64,000 nucleotides of DNA. Origin: Rhizobium esperanzae (GTDB lineage: Bacteria > Pseudomonadota > Alphaproteobacteria > Rhizobiales > Rhizobiaceae). Position numbers and translations under genes: made by a program. The stretch is taken from the NCBI RefSeq assembly GCF_014197615.1, contig NZ_JACIFY010000025.1, positions 1-64,000 on the forward strand, in the 5' to 3' direction. The notes beneath the pieces are model-generated. The model was not told the origin of the DNA and searched no databases. It worked only from the letters and a program-made list of their open reading frames with translations. How positions within the stretch are numbered: position 1 is the first letter of the stretch; each line of letters starts with the position of its first letter. Below, in pieces: positions 34,638 through 43,615 of this stretch.

Positions 34638-35197
34638 CAGCCAACCTCTTTCAATGCGAGCTTAAGGGTAGAGAGTTTGGTACGAAGAGACGTATCAATC
34701 TGACGGGACCCGACCTTAACGATCAGACCACCAAGAATTGACGGATCAACCGTGACGGCAATCGTCACGTCTTTGCCGGTGACGCTCTTGAGTGCCGCCT
34801 TCAATTCGGTTTCCTGCGCTTCAGAAAGCGCATGCGCCGAGGTGACCTCGGCGGAGGTTTCACCGCGATGGTTCGCGGCGATGATGCGGAAGGCCTTGAT
34901 CATGCCCGGCAGGGCAAACAGGCGGCGGTTGTTCGCCACGACCTTCAGGAAATTGGCGAAGAAGCCGCTGACGCCGGCCTTCTCGCTGATGGCGACGATC
35001 GCCTTCAGCTGATCCTCGGCAGAGAAAACCGGGCTTGCGACGAAGCGCTTCAGATCGGCGCTCTCATCCAGCATCGCCTGGAAACGGTCAAGATCGGCGG
35101 TTACGCTATCGACGGCGCCCTGCTCGAGCGCCAGCTCGAAAAGCGACGAGGCATAGCGCTCGGCAACACCAGATGTAAGCTGGGACGTGTCTGCCAC
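34637..35197 (-). CDS. atpH: ATP synthase delta subunit
   Basis: A 186-residue OSCP/delta subunit that joins the F1 head to the peripheral stalk. It starts ADTSQLTSGVAERYASSLFELA and ends VKVGSRQIDTSLRTKLSTLKLAL, as in the family. The start is GTG at 35197; the frame runs open further upstream to 35404, but that part has no OSCP similarity. It is the first gene of the F1 operon, and the 260 nt upstream should carry the promoter. Confidence 0.95.
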   Translation of the reverse strand: MADTSQLTSGVAERYASSLFELALEQGAVDSVTADLDRFQAMLDESADLKRFVASPVFSAEDQLKAIVAISEKAGVSGFFANFLKVVANNRRLFALPGMIKAFRIIAANHRGETSAEVTSAHALSEAQETELKAALKSVTGKDVTIAVTVDPSILGGLIVKVGSRQIDTSLRTKLSTLKLALKEVG

Positions 35198-35458
35198 TGG
35201 CACAAATTTCCCTGATTTCAACTCAAAATCCGGCTCTCGGCGGGCGCCGAACCTATGATCTTGAATTCGTTTTGATTTCCCCCAGAAATCACAAGAGAAG
35301 CCTCTTGCTTCTTCCGAAATTCGGGGTCCGTCTAACATAGGATGTTCGGACTCGCAACACGCGTAATGCCCGAATACGCCTTTCACATGAATTTCTGTTC
35401 GCAAAATTGCGCAACGGCCTGAAAGACGGCCAGGGAGACCGTCTGCCGGCCAGAAGAT

Positions 35459-35848
35459 TCACGTTTGGATGAAGCCGAAAACATAGAGCAGCGGCAGGGC
35501 GGCCAAAGCAATCTGCACAACCAGAAGTAAATAGTTGACGAGATTACTCCCCTTATCGGACAGGATCGAGACGATGCGGGCAAAGGCGGCCATCACAAAG
35601 GAGGCGCCGAGCGCCATGTAGATCCAGCTCTGGGCGAGCATGATCGCCGAGGCTCCGAAGCCGAGATAGAAACCGCCCATCGAGCGCGCTTCGCCGAAAC
35701 CTTCCGGCCGTCCCTCCCGCGCCTGCAAGCCGAGAAGACGCAGGGCGTGGCCCGGCGCAAACATCATGATGAAACCGGCGAACGCCGTGAAAGCGGCGGA
35801 ACAAAAGGCAAGCTGCTCGCCAAGCTCGGTCGGAAAGTAAAATTCCAT
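35459..35848 (-). CDS. Small four-helix membrane protein (DUF4345-like)
   Basis: A 129-residue membrane protein with about four hydrophobic helices. A GEARSMGGFYLGFGASAIM segment in the middle resembles DUF4345-type proteins; the match is from memory. The function is unknown. It lies between priA and the ATP synthase operon on the same strand, with a 77-nt gap to priA and its own region of about 260 nt before atpH. A weak hairpin (35424-35444) follows it. Confidence 0.7.
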   Translation of the reverse strand: MEFYFPTELGEQLAFCSAAFTAFAGFIMMFAPGHALRLLGLQAREGRPEGFGEARSMGGFYLGFGASAIMLAQSWIYMALGASFVMAAFARIVSILSDKGSNLVNYLLLVVQIALAALPLLYVFGFIQT

Positions 35849-35925
35849 GCGTCAGCCCCAAATCGCCCGGATGATTCGGTGTTTATGGCATGGGCGCGAA
35901 AAGGAGGAAATGGCGGGGGTATGTT

Positions 35926-38142
35926 TTAGAGAAAACTCTGCGGATCGATGTCGAGCTGCACCTGTACCGATCCGCGTTCCTTGGGCGATTGCGACAGCAT
36001 CGCCCGCAGGAAGCCCTGCATGTCGGAGTTCCGCCGGCCGTGCACCAGCAGGCGGAAGCGGTGGCGGCCGCGCACCAGCGCCAGCGGCGCTTCGGCAGGG
36101 CCGAGCACCGCAATGCCCGACACCTGCGGCGCCGCATTGCGCATGCCGCGCGCATGGTTTTCCGCGTCATGGCGGGTTTCGGCCGAAACGATGATCGAGG
36201 CGAGCCGGCCGAACGGCGGCAATATGGCGCGTTCGCGTTCGGTGATCTCGCGCTCGTAGAAGGCGTCGGAATCGCCCGACACGATCGCCTGCATCACGGG
36301 ATGCTGCGGCTGGTAGGTCTGCAGCAGCCCATGACTCTTGAGGCCGGTGCGCCCGGCCCGGCCGGTCACCTGCGACAGGAGCTGAAAGGTGCGCTCGGCA
36401 GCGCGCGGGTCGCCATTGGCAAGGCCGAGATCGGCATCGACGATGCCGACCAGCGTCATCAGCGGAAAATTATGCCCCTTGGCGACCAGCTGGGTGCCGA
36501 TGACGATATCGGCCTCGCCCTTGGCGATTGCATCGAGCTCCAGCCGCAGCCGCTTCACCCCGCCCATGATATCGGAGGAGAGAACGATCGTCCGCGCCTC
36601 GGGGAAATGCCGTTCCACCTCCTCGGCAATTCGCTCGACGCCCGGCCCGCAGGCGACGAGATGGTCGAGCGTGCCGCATTCCGGGCATGCTTCCGGCGTG
36701 CGCTCGGCATAGCCGCATTGATGGCATTGCAGCTGCTTGCGGAAGCGATGCTCGACCAGCCAGCTCGAACATTGCGGGCATTGGAACCGGTGGCCGCAGA
36801 CCCGGCAGAGCGTCAGCGGCGCATAGCCGCGACGGTTGAGAAAAAGCAGCGCCTGCTGGCGCTTTTCAACCGTCTTGCCGATCGCCCGGATCAGCACCGG
36901 CGACAGGAAGCCGCCGCGCTCCGGCGCGTGCCGGCGCATATCGATGAGATGCAGGTCCGGCAGCGCCGCGTCGCCGAAACGCGTCGGCAGGTGGACGGTG
37001 CTGTAGCGCCCGCTCTGCCCGTTGACCTGGCTTTCGACAGACGGTGTCGCCGACACCAGAATGACGGGAAAATCACCGATGCGGCCGCGCACCACGGCCA
37101 TATCGCGGGCATTGTAGAAAACGCGATCCTCCTGCTTGTAGGCGGGATCGTGCTCCTCGTCGACGATGATCAGACCGAGATCCTCGAAGGGCAGGAAGAG
37201 TGCCGAGCGGGCGCCGGCCACGACCCGCACCTCGCCGGTCACCGCCTGGCGCCAGACCTTTTCGCGCATGCGCGGCGCCAGATCGGAATGCCATTCGGCC
37301 GGCTTCGCCCCGAAGCGATCCTGGAAGCGCTCCATGAAACTCGCCGTCAGCGCGATCTCCGGCAGCAGGATCAGCACCTGCCTGCCGCGTTTCAGCGTCT
37401 CGGCAATCGCCTCGAAATAAACCTCGGTCTTGCCGGAGCCGGTCACCCCGTCGATCAGCGACACCGAAAACTCACCCTTGCGGATGTCGGACACGATCTC
37501 TTCGGCCGCCGCCTTCTGCGGCCCTTCGAGGCGTGCGGCGGCGAAATCCGGATCGGGCATCGCCACCACCGGCGGCGGCGGCAGGAATATCGTTTCGAAA
37601 ATGCCGAGCGTGATCAGCCCGTCGACGACGCTCGTCGAAACCCCCGCCGCATGCGCCAGGCCGCTGCGCGTCCAGGAAAGCCCGTCGGAGGCCGTATCGA
37701 GCACCCGGGCGCGCGCCGGCGTCATCCGCTCCGGTTCGCCGCCGACGAATTTCAGCCCCTCCACCATCGGCTCCGGCTCGAAGGCATTCGGCGCCCTCAG
37801 CGCCATGCGCGCGACGAGGCCCGGCGGCGAGAGCGTATAGGTCGCCACCCAATCGATGAAATCGCGCATCTCCCGGGAAAGCGGCGGGCAGTCGAACACA
37901 TGGCTGATCGGCCGCAGTTTCTTCGGATCGACACCATCCTCGCCGCCGTCCCAGACGACGCCGATCACCTGCCGCGGCCCGAGCGGCACCTGCACGACCG
38001 AGCCGGGCTCGACCGCCATGCCATCCGGCACCGAATAGGAATAGGGTTTCGGCGCCGGCATCGGCACCAGCACGGGAACCGTTCGGTTCGCGGGCGGTGC
38101 CTCGAAAAGCGCGCCAAAGAGATCGGACGAATCTGTGCTCAT
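35926..38142 (-). CDS. priA: Primosomal replication protein PriA (helicase)
   Basis: A 738-residue superfamily-2 helicase that restarts stalled replication forks by loading the replicative helicase. It has an N-terminal DNA-binding part with SYSVPDG and VQVPLGPRQVIGVVW, Walker A GVTGSGKTEVY, DEEH (VDEEHDPAYKQED), motif ILLPEIALT, a zinc region with CRVCGHRFQCPQC and CHQCGYAERTPEACPECG, and GTQLVAKGHNFP. The ATG at 38142 (MSTDSSDLFG) starts the family region; the open frame that continues to 39054 is only the antisense of the DapA-like gene. The gene is divergent from that gene. Confidence 0.96.
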   Translation of the reverse strand: MSTDSSDLFGALFEAPPANRTVPVLVPMPAPKPYSYSVPDGMAVEPGSVVQVPLGPRQVIGVVWDGGEDGVDPKKLRPISHVFDCPPLSREMRDFIDWVATYTLSPPGLVARMALRAPNAFEPEPMVEGLKFVGGEPERMTPARARVLDTASDGLSWTRSGLAHAAGVSTSVVDGLITLGIFETIFLPPPPVVAMPDPDFAAARLEGPQKAAAEEIVSDIRKGEFSVSLIDGVTGSGKTEVYFEAIAETLKRGRQVLILLPEIALTASFMERFQDRFGAKPAEWHSDLAPRMREKVWRQAVTGEVRVVAGARSALFLPFEDLGLIIVDEEHDPAYKQEDRVFYNARDMAVVRGRIGDFPVILVSATPSVESQVNGQSGRYSTVHLPTRFGDAALPDLHLIDMRRHAPERGGFLSPVLIRAIGKTVEKRQQALLFLNRRGYAPLTLCRVCGHRFQCPQCSSWLVEHRFRKQLQCHQCGYAERTPEACPECGTLDHLVACGPGVERIAEEVERHFPEARTIVLSSDIMGGVKRLRLELDAIAKGEADIVIGTQLVAKGHNFPLMTLVGIVDADLGLANGDPRAAERTFQLLSQVTGRAGRTGLKSHGLLQTYQPQHPVMQAIVSGDSDAFYEREITERERAILPPFGRLASIIVSAETRHDAENHARGMRNAAPQVSGIAVLGPAEAPLALVRGRHRFRLLVHGRRNSDMQGFLRAMLSQSPKERGSVQVQLDIDPQSFL

Positions 38143-38331
38143 CGGGCGAGACCATGCCCGCAAATCGATGCAATTGGAACCGCAAAGACGAGGCGGCGTC
38201 TCTTGCATCCGTGGTCGCCTGCAGCCTGAACGAAAAGCTTGCCGGGCAAGCGATTGGCTGCATAGATTGCCGGACGATCTTGTTCGAAATGCCGAAGTAC
38301 CGCTCTTCGGCCGCTGAATTGGAGAGCACCG

Positions 38332-39264
38332 ATGGCCAGACTGACCGAAGATGCCAAGGGCGTCTATGTGATCGCCGTAACCCCCTTCACCGATGACGGC
38401 GCGCTCGATCTTGCAAGCATCGACAGCATGGTCGATTTCTACGAAGGCGCCGGCGTCACCGGCCTGACGGTGCTTGGCCAACTCGGCGAGGCGCCGAAGC
38501 TGACCGCCGAGGAATCGCGGACCGTGGTCGAGCGTGTGCTGAAGCGCCTCGACGGGCGTCTGCCCGTCGTCGTCGGCGTCTCGGCGCCGGGGCTTGCTCC
38601 GATGCGCGAACTTTCCGAAGCGGTCATGGCAGCGGGTGCTGCCGGCGTCATGGTTGCACCGCCCTGGACGGTCAAGACCGACGACCAGGCCTTCGCCTTC
38701 TACCAGTCGGTCGGCGAAACCCTGGGCGATACGCCCTTCGTGCTGCAGGATTATCCGCTCACCACCAATGTGACGATCGCGCCCAAGGTGATCGAGCGCA
38801 TCGTCAACGAGGTGCCGAACTGCGTCATGCTCAAACACGAGGACTGGCCGGGCCTTGCGAAGATATCGGCACTTCGCGCCGCCAGCGACAAGGGCGGCAT
38901 GCGGCGCATCTCCATCCTTTGCGGCAATGGCGGGCTTTTCCTGCCGGAAGAGATGAGCCGCGGCGCCGATGGCGCCATGACCGGCTTTTGTTATCCCGAG
39001 ATGATGGTCGGCGTCGTCGAGGCCTATGCGGCCGGACATCCCGATCGCGCCCATGCGATCTTCGACGCCTATCTGCCGCTCGCCCGCTATGAACAGCAGC
39101 AGGGCATCGGCCTTGCCTGCCGCAAATATGTGCTTGCCAAACGCGGCGTGATCAAATCCGCCACCCTGCGCAAACCGGGCGCGAGCCTCTCGGCACTCGA
39201 TATTGCCGATGTCGAGCGGTTGCTGGCGCGCCAGGCCATCCGCCTCCGCGAGATCGGAGCGTAA
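38332..39264 (+). CDS. DapA-family lyase/aldolase (not biosynthetic DapA)
   Basis: A 310-residue class I aldolase-fold protein of the dihydrodipicolinate synthase/N-acetylneuraminate lyase family. The Schiff-base lysine is K168 (CVMLKHEDWPG). The usual GTTGE loop reads GQLGE, and the YNVPxRT region reads DYPLTTN, keeping Y141 but lacking the Arg that binds substrate in DapA. It is therefore unlikely to be the lysine-pathway enzyme; an aldolase or dehydratase acting on a sugar-acid or keto acid is more likely. GGAG lies upstream. It is divergent from priA. Confidence 0.85.
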   Translation: MARLTEDAKGVYVIAVTPFTDDGALDLASIDSMVDFYEGAGVTGLTVLGQLGEAPKLTAEESRTVVERVLKRLDGRLPVVVGVSAPGLAPMRELSEAVMAAGAAGVMVAPPWTVKTDDQAFAFYQSVGETLGDTPFVLQDYPLTTNVTIAPKVIERIVNEVPNCVMLKHEDWPGLAKISALRAASDKGGMRRISILCGNGGLFLPEEMSRGADGAMTGFCYPEMMVGVVEAYAAGHPDRAHAIFDAYLPLARYEQQQGIGLACRKYVLAKRGVIKSATLRKPGASLSALDIADVERLLARQAIRLREIGA

Positions 39265-39309
39265 ATCTCGACCCCGCCTGCGGATCGCACCGCAGTACGT
39301 TGCCCTCCA

Positions 39310-39792
39310 TCAGCGGCGCGAATCCTTGACCGCTGGATCGTCGCGCTCACCCGGCCTAGGCAGATCGAGGCGATGTGTGTGCCCGTCCGGCCCGGTGGCC
39401 TGAAATCCGAGCGACTCCCAGAATTTCGCCGCATCGGCATTTCCCGCATGAACGGTGACGATGCTGCAGCAGGATCGCGCATGGTCGAGCAGCGCCAAGG
39501 CCAGCATCCGGCCAATACCGCGTCCGCGCATTGTCGGGCTGATGTAGAACCGCCGCATCCGCAACGCGCCCGGCATGGCGGCTTCAATGGTCACGCCTCC
39601 GACGCCGACGATCGCCTCATCGACATAGGCGCCCAGCAACCTTTCGCCGTCACGCTCGAACCTGACGGCGCCGGCCGACCAGTCATCGATCAGCCGGGCG
39701 ATATGGGAATATCCTTCCCGCCGAGCCTCGCTTTCGAGATCGGCGATGTCATCGGGCAATCGATCGCGGATCATGCGGATATCGATCGTCAT
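39310..39792 (-). CDS. GNAT-family acetyltransferase
   Basis: A 160-residue N-acetyltransferase. The acetyl-CoA loop is FYISPTMRGRGIGRMLALALLDHA (R/Q-x-x-G-x-G/A is RGRGIG), followed by AAKFWESLGFQATG, the typical final strand. The acceptor is unknown. The start at 39792 (MTIDIRMIRDRLPDD) is chosen because the family match begins there. It follows the acyltransferase gene by 16 nt on the same strand. Confidence 0.85.
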   Translation of the reverse strand: MTIDIRMIRDRLPDDIADLESEARREGYSHIARLIDDWSAGAVRFERDGERLLGAYVDEAIVGVGGVTIEAAMPGALRMRRFYISPTMRGRGIGRMLALALLDHARSCCSIVTVHAGNADAAKFWESLGFQATGPDGHTHRLDLPRPGERDDPAVKDSRR

Positions 39793-39808
39793 GGCAGCGC
39801 CGATCGAT

Positions 39809-40759
39809 TTAAATGGCGGGAACCGGAAGCTCGCGAGGGATCGCCGCGGCCGGCGGGCCGACCGGCGCGAAGGTCGCGTCACCATCGGCTGCCATATCGT
39901 GCACCGTATGTTTCTCCAGCGCCTTCGTCACCTCGTTGAGATCGCCATCCAGATGTTCGGCCGGAATGAGATTGCCGATCACGAAATCGAAGCGGTCGCC
40001 GCGTTTGTTCAGCAATTCGTGAAACACCGTCATGTCGCGAAGTTCCGTCGACCACTTCGCCAGCCAATAGAACAGGCCGGAATTGCGCGCCGTCATGTGG
40101 ACGGGAAGGATCGGCAGGTTGTATTTGCGCGCCAGCCCGACGGCCGAAGTCTTCCATGGGCGTTCGTTCAGCCGGCCGTTCGCCCAGTAGGCGATGCGGC
40201 CGGAGGGAAAGAGCACCGTCGCCTTGCCTTCCCGCACCGCGTGGTTGGTCAATTGCAGCGTCTCGCGCGCCTTCAGCTTGCTCTTGTGCTCCTCCCGCCA
40301 TTCGACCGGGATGATCATCTCGGCAAAGCGAGGATTGACGCGGATCGCATCGCGATTGGCGAAGAACATCATATCCGGGCGGCGTGCCTTCAGGAGATCG
40401 AACACGGCAACGCCGTCGGCAATGCCCGTGGGATGATTGCTGACGAGGATAAAGCCGCCGCTACTCGGAATGCGTTCGCCATTGGTGATGCCGATGTCGA
40501 GTTTCAGCACGCCGCTCAGATATTCGAACGACTGGAAACCCGGCATTTTGGCAACCGCATTGGCGAATTCGATCGCCTTGTTGTAGCGCAGCAGCGTGTA
40601 GAGGAACGGCCGCATGACCGGCCAGAGCGGATGTTTCACGATCCTCTGGCCGCGTTCGGCAATCAGCGTGTCGACGATATGACCGGGCTTTCCCTGTGAA
40701 ACGAGAGCGATCGCTTCCGCGAGCTGTCCGAAAGCCGTCATGGAATCGCGCCGTGCCAT
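39809..40759 (-). CDS. PlsC-like lysophospholipid acyltransferase/hemolysin-family protein
   Basis: A 316-residue protein with a glycerolphosphate-type acyltransferase domain. The motif ILVSNHPTGIADG has His and Asp five residues apart (HX5D rather than HX4D), and the second motif FPSGRIAYW stands in place of EGTR. Proteins of this kind acylate lysophospholipids or ornithine lipids at the membrane. The exact substrate is not clear, and the changed motifs make another acyl acceptor possible. The ATG at 40759 has AGGAT 7 nt upstream. It is divergent from xerC. Confidence 0.78.
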   Translation of the reverse strand: MARRDSMTAFGQLAEAIALVSQGKPGHIVDTLIAERGQRIVKHPLWPVMRPFLYTLLRYNKAIEFANAVAKMPGFQSFEYLSGVLKLDIGITNGERIPSSGGFILVSNHPTGIADGVAVFDLLKARRPDMMFFANRDAIRVNPRFAEMIIPVEWREEHKSKLKARETLQLTNHAVREGKATVLFPSGRIAYWANGRLNERPWKTSAVGLARKYNLPILPVHMTARNSGLFYWLAKWSTELRDMTVFHELLNKRGDRFDFVIGNLIPAEHLDGDLNEVTKALEKHTVHDMAADGDATFAPVGPPAAAIPRELPVPAI

Positions 40760-40899
40760 GAAAGATCCTGTCTATGGGGTATAAAGCTATCGCAGTAGAA
40801 TATGATCTGGGGATGACAAAGGTTTGGCCGGCATTAGCAATTCCATAACCGTTCCTGCTTCAAATTGGCGGACTTGAAGGCAAATTCAAGGCCAGTGAC

Positions 40900-41835
40900 G
40901 TGAACGAACTCTTGATCATCGCCGATCCCGGCCTGATGGCGGAACGGGCCGCATGGCTCGAAAATCTCGCCCGCGAACGCCGTCTTTCCGAGCATACGCT
41001 CGATGCCTATGAGCGCGACACCCGCCAGTTCCTGACCTTCCTGACCGGCCATCTCGCCGGCCCGACGACGCTTGGCGATATCAGGGAATTGCGCCCCGCC
41101 GATTTCCGCGCCTTCCTGGCGGCCCGGCGCAAGCAGGGCTCCGGCGCCCGCTCGCTCGGCCGCAATCTCGCCGGCCTTCGCTCGCTGCTGCGCCATCTCG
41201 AAAAGAAGGGCCTGGTCAATGCCGCCGGCGCCAGCGCGATCCGCTCGCCGAAGCAGCCGAAATCGCTGCCCAAGCCGCTGTCCGATACCCAGGCGATCAC
41301 CGTCGTCAGCAACGAAGCCCAACTTCACGACGAACCCTGGATCGCCGCGCGCGACGCGGCCGTCATGACCCTGCTCTACGGCTGCGGCCTGCGTATCTCC
41401 GAGGCGCTGGATCTTGTTCCCACCGATCTGCAAAAGGGTGCCACGACACTGCGCATCACCGGCAAGGGCAACAAGACGCGGCTGGTACCGCTGCTCTCCG
41501 TGGTTTTCGACGCGGTCGAGAAATATCGCACACTCTGCCCATACGATCTGGAGGCAGCAGAGCCGCTGTTTCGCGGTGCGCGCGGCGGCAAGCTGCAGCC
41601 GGCAATCATCCAGCGCGCCATGCAGAAACTGCGCAGCGCCTTCGGCCTGCCGGAGACGGCCACGCCCCATGCGCTCCGTCACTCCTTCGCCACCCACCTG
41701 CTTGCCGGCGGCGGCGATCTGCGCACCATTCAGGAACTGCTCGGCCATGCCAGCCTTTCGACAACGCAGGTCTATACCGGGGTGGATGCCTCGCGGCTCC
41801 TGGAAGTGTATGATCGCGCCCATCCGCGCGCCTAA
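40900..41835 (+). CDS. xerC: Tyrosine recombinase XerC
   Basis: A 311-residue site-specific recombinase that, with XerD, resolves chromosome dimers at dif during division. The catalytic set is complete: R165 (GLRISE), K189 (GKGNK), H257 and R260 (HALRHSFATH), H283 (LLGHASLS) and Y292 (TQVYT). The first 110 residues form the SAM-like arm domain (LARERRLSEHTLDAYERDTRQFL). The start is GTG at 40900; an ATG at 40936 is possible. XerC rather than XerD fits the single nearby priA and family resemblance. No dif site was found in the window. Confidence 0.9.
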   Translation: MNELLIIADPGLMAERAAWLENLARERRLSEHTLDAYERDTRQFLTFLTGHLAGPTTLGDIRELRPADFRAFLAARRKQGSGARSLGRNLAGLRSLLRHLEKKGLVNAAGASAIRSPKQPKSLPKPLSDTQAITVVSNEAQLHDEPWIAARDAAVMTLLYGCGLRISEALDLVPTDLQKGATTLRITGKGNKTRLVPLLSVVFDAVEKYRTLCPYDLEAAEPLFRGARGGKLQPAIIQRAMQKLRSAFGLPETATPHALRHSFATHLLAGGGDLRTIQELLGHASLSTTQVYTGVDASRLLEVYDRAHPRA

Positions 41836-41887
41836 GCTTTCGTTAACGCATTCTCTTAAGGGAATATGCGCAAGCCGGGCGTAGAGC

Positions 41888-43000
41888 ATGGCAGGCACAA
41901 GGCATGTGATCGGAAACACCATCATGACGATATCAATCGGCCGCCGGACGTCTTACCTTGCAGTGTCGGCCAATCTGCTTCTCTGGTTGATCGCAGCCTT
42001 TCATATGCTGCTGCTCGCGGCCTTGTTTGTCGCCTTCCTCGTGGCAAGGCCGGCAGCGGCCGAAGACGCAGCCTGCACCGGTCGCAACCTGATGGTCGAA
42101 CTGCAGCAGAACGATCCGGCCCGCTATGCCGAAGCGGTGAAGGAAGCCGAGGCAACGCCGAACGGCAAGGGCATCTTCTGGAAAATCGAAAAGCCCGGAC
42201 TTGCACCCTCGTGGCTGCTCGGCAGCATGCATGTCACCGATCCGCGTGTGCTGGCCCTGCCGCCGCGCGCCCAGGCCGCCCACGACGCAGCGAATACGAT
42301 CATTATCGAATCCGACGAGATTCTCGATGAGCGCAAAGCGACCGCCGCCCTGCTCGCAAGGCCGGAGCTGACCATGTTCACCGACGGCACGACGATCGAC
42401 AAGCTGCTTTCTCCCGAGGACTACAAGCGCCTCGAAGCAGGCCTCAAGCAGCGTGGTATCCCGCTCAGCGCCGTCTCCCGCATGCGGCCATGGATGATCT
42501 CCAGCGCCGTAGCCCTGCCGGCCTGCGAAATCGCCCGCAAGGCGAAAGGCGTACAATTCCTAGACCAGAAGATCGCCACCGACGCCGTTGCCGAGGGCAA
42601 ACAGGTCAAGGGGCTGGAAACGCTGGCCGAACAGATCCAGGCCATGGCCGACCTGCCGATCGAATTCCATCTGAAGTCGCTGATCGAGACGCTGGAGCTC
42701 GGCGACAAGATGAGCGATGTGGTGGAGACGATGACCGACCTTTATCTCTCCGGCGATATCGGCATGACGATGCCGATGCTGAAGACCGTGACGCCGGAGG
42801 ACAAGGATGAAAGCAACGACTACGCCGCCTTCGAACAGCGCGTCATCCTCGACCGCAACAAGGTCATGGCCGAGCGCGCCGCCCCCATTCTCGAGAGCGG
42901 CAATGTCTTCATGGCGGTCGGCGCCCTGCACCTGCCCGGCAAGGACGGCGTCATCGAACTGCTGCGCCAGCAGGGCTTTACGGTGACGGCGGTGAACTGA
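41888..43000 (+). CDS. TraB/GumN-family protein, membrane-anchored or secreted
   Basis: A 370-residue protein of the TraB/PrgY/GumN family. One hydrophobic helix (about residues 22-55, ending RPAAA) is followed by the conserved LLGSMHVTDP and, near the end, FMAVGALHLPGKDGV, the two motifs thought to bind metal. The biochemical role is not settled; a protease-like activity has been proposed. The first ATG at 41888 is reported; ATG at 41924 is a good alternative. It follows xerC by 52 nt on the same strand. Confidence 0.85.
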   Translation: MAGTRHVIGNTIMTISIGRRTSYLAVSANLLLWLIAAFHMLLLAALFVAFLVARPAAAEDAACTGRNLMVELQQNDPARYAEAVKEAEATPNGKGIFWKIEKPGLAPSWLLGSMHVTDPRVLALPPRAQAAHDAANTIIIESDEILDERKATAALLARPELTMFTDGTTIDKLLSPEDYKRLEAGLKQRGIPLSAVSRMRPWMISSAVALPACEIARKAKGVQFLDQKIATDAVAEGKQVKGLETLAEQIQAMADLPIEFHLKSLIETLELGDKMSDVVETMTDLYLSGDIGMTMPMLKTVTPEDKDESNDYAAFEQRVILDRNKVMAERAAPILESGNVFMAVGALHLPGKDGVIELLRQQGFTVTAVN

Positions 43001-43012
43001 ACCCGCCGGCGC

Positions 43013-43513
43013 TCAGCCGAGCGTCATCCGGCGAAGGACATTGGTTTTCCAATAGAACTGATGGACGAGCGCGCCGGCGACATGCGCCGCGATCAGCGCC
43101 CAAAGAATGATTTTCAGGATATCCGCGTGGAACGACCCGGCGGCATTGATGCCGAAATAATAGGCCGCGATGCCCGAAAGCGGCATGGCGAAGATCAGGA
43201 TGTAGAGCCCGGCATGGGCAAGCTTCGCCGCAAGGCGAAAGAGCGCTGGTTCCTCCGCGACCTCGGCGGGCGCCCCCTTGATAAAACGCAGCCCGAGCCT
43301 GGCGGCCGCGAGCAGCAGGATGGCAATGCCGACATAGGCATGGATATTCGCCGACGCAATCTGCTCCGGCGTCGACACCTCGCCTCTGCGCATCAGCCGA
43401 TGCCAGATGTTCATGCCGTCGGGAAACAGCAGGTTGAAGAAGATCAGCAGAGCCACCGCCCAGTGAAGAAGACGCTGGCTTAGGCTGTAACCCTTGGCGG
43501 ATGGCTGCTGCAT
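43013..43513 (-). CDS. Cytochrome b561
   Basis: A 166-residue membrane cytochrome of the CybB type with four helices and heme-ligand histidines in QRLLHWAVALL, ANIHAYVGIAIL, LAHAGLYILIFAMPLSG and ALIAAHVAGALVHQFYWK. It probably oxidises ubiquinol and can pass electrons to superoxide or other acceptors. AAGGTGAAG precedes the ATG. It converges with the TraB/GumN gene (12-nt gap). Confidence 0.9.
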   Translation of the reverse strand: MQQPSAKGYSLSQRLLHWAVALLIFFNLLFPDGMNIWHRLMRRGEVSTPEQIASANIHAYVGIAILLLAAARLGLRFIKGAPAEVAEEPALFRLAAKLAHAGLYILIFAMPLSGIAAYYFGINAAGSFHADILKIILWALIAAHVAGALVHQFYWKTNVLRRMTLG

Positions 43514-43555
43514 TTCTTCACCTTCATCAAATGCCGGACTCTGCGATACGTCACA

Positions 43556-43588
43556 AATAAAGCAGCCGCCTGCCTTGCGGCAAGCGGC
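43556..43588 (-). terminator. Terminator hairpin after lpdA
   Basis: On the minus strand GCCGCTTGCC pairs with GGCAGGCGGC (one G-T pair) around GCAA, then TGCTTTATTT. It lies about 27 nt after the lpdA stop and would end the long suc-lpdA run. Confidence 0.75.
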
Positions 43589-43615
43589 TCCAGGCTTTGT
43601 TACGAAGATGTAAGC

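Noticed and set aside
35198..35404. N-terminal extension of AtpH
   Set aside because: The frame is open but OSCP similarity begins at the GTG at 35197; the upstream part is the operon leader.
35890..38229. A 779-codon open frame opposite priA
   Set aside because: It mirrors priA codons and has no recognisable motifs or start signal.
38143..39054. Possible 304-residue N-terminal extension of PriA
   Set aside because: It is antisense to the DapA-like gene, and PriA similarity starts at the ATG at 38142, which gives the normal family length.
41842..41862. Possible second CtrA site (TTAACGCATTCTCTTAA)
   Set aside because: The spacing between TTAA halves is nine, not seven.
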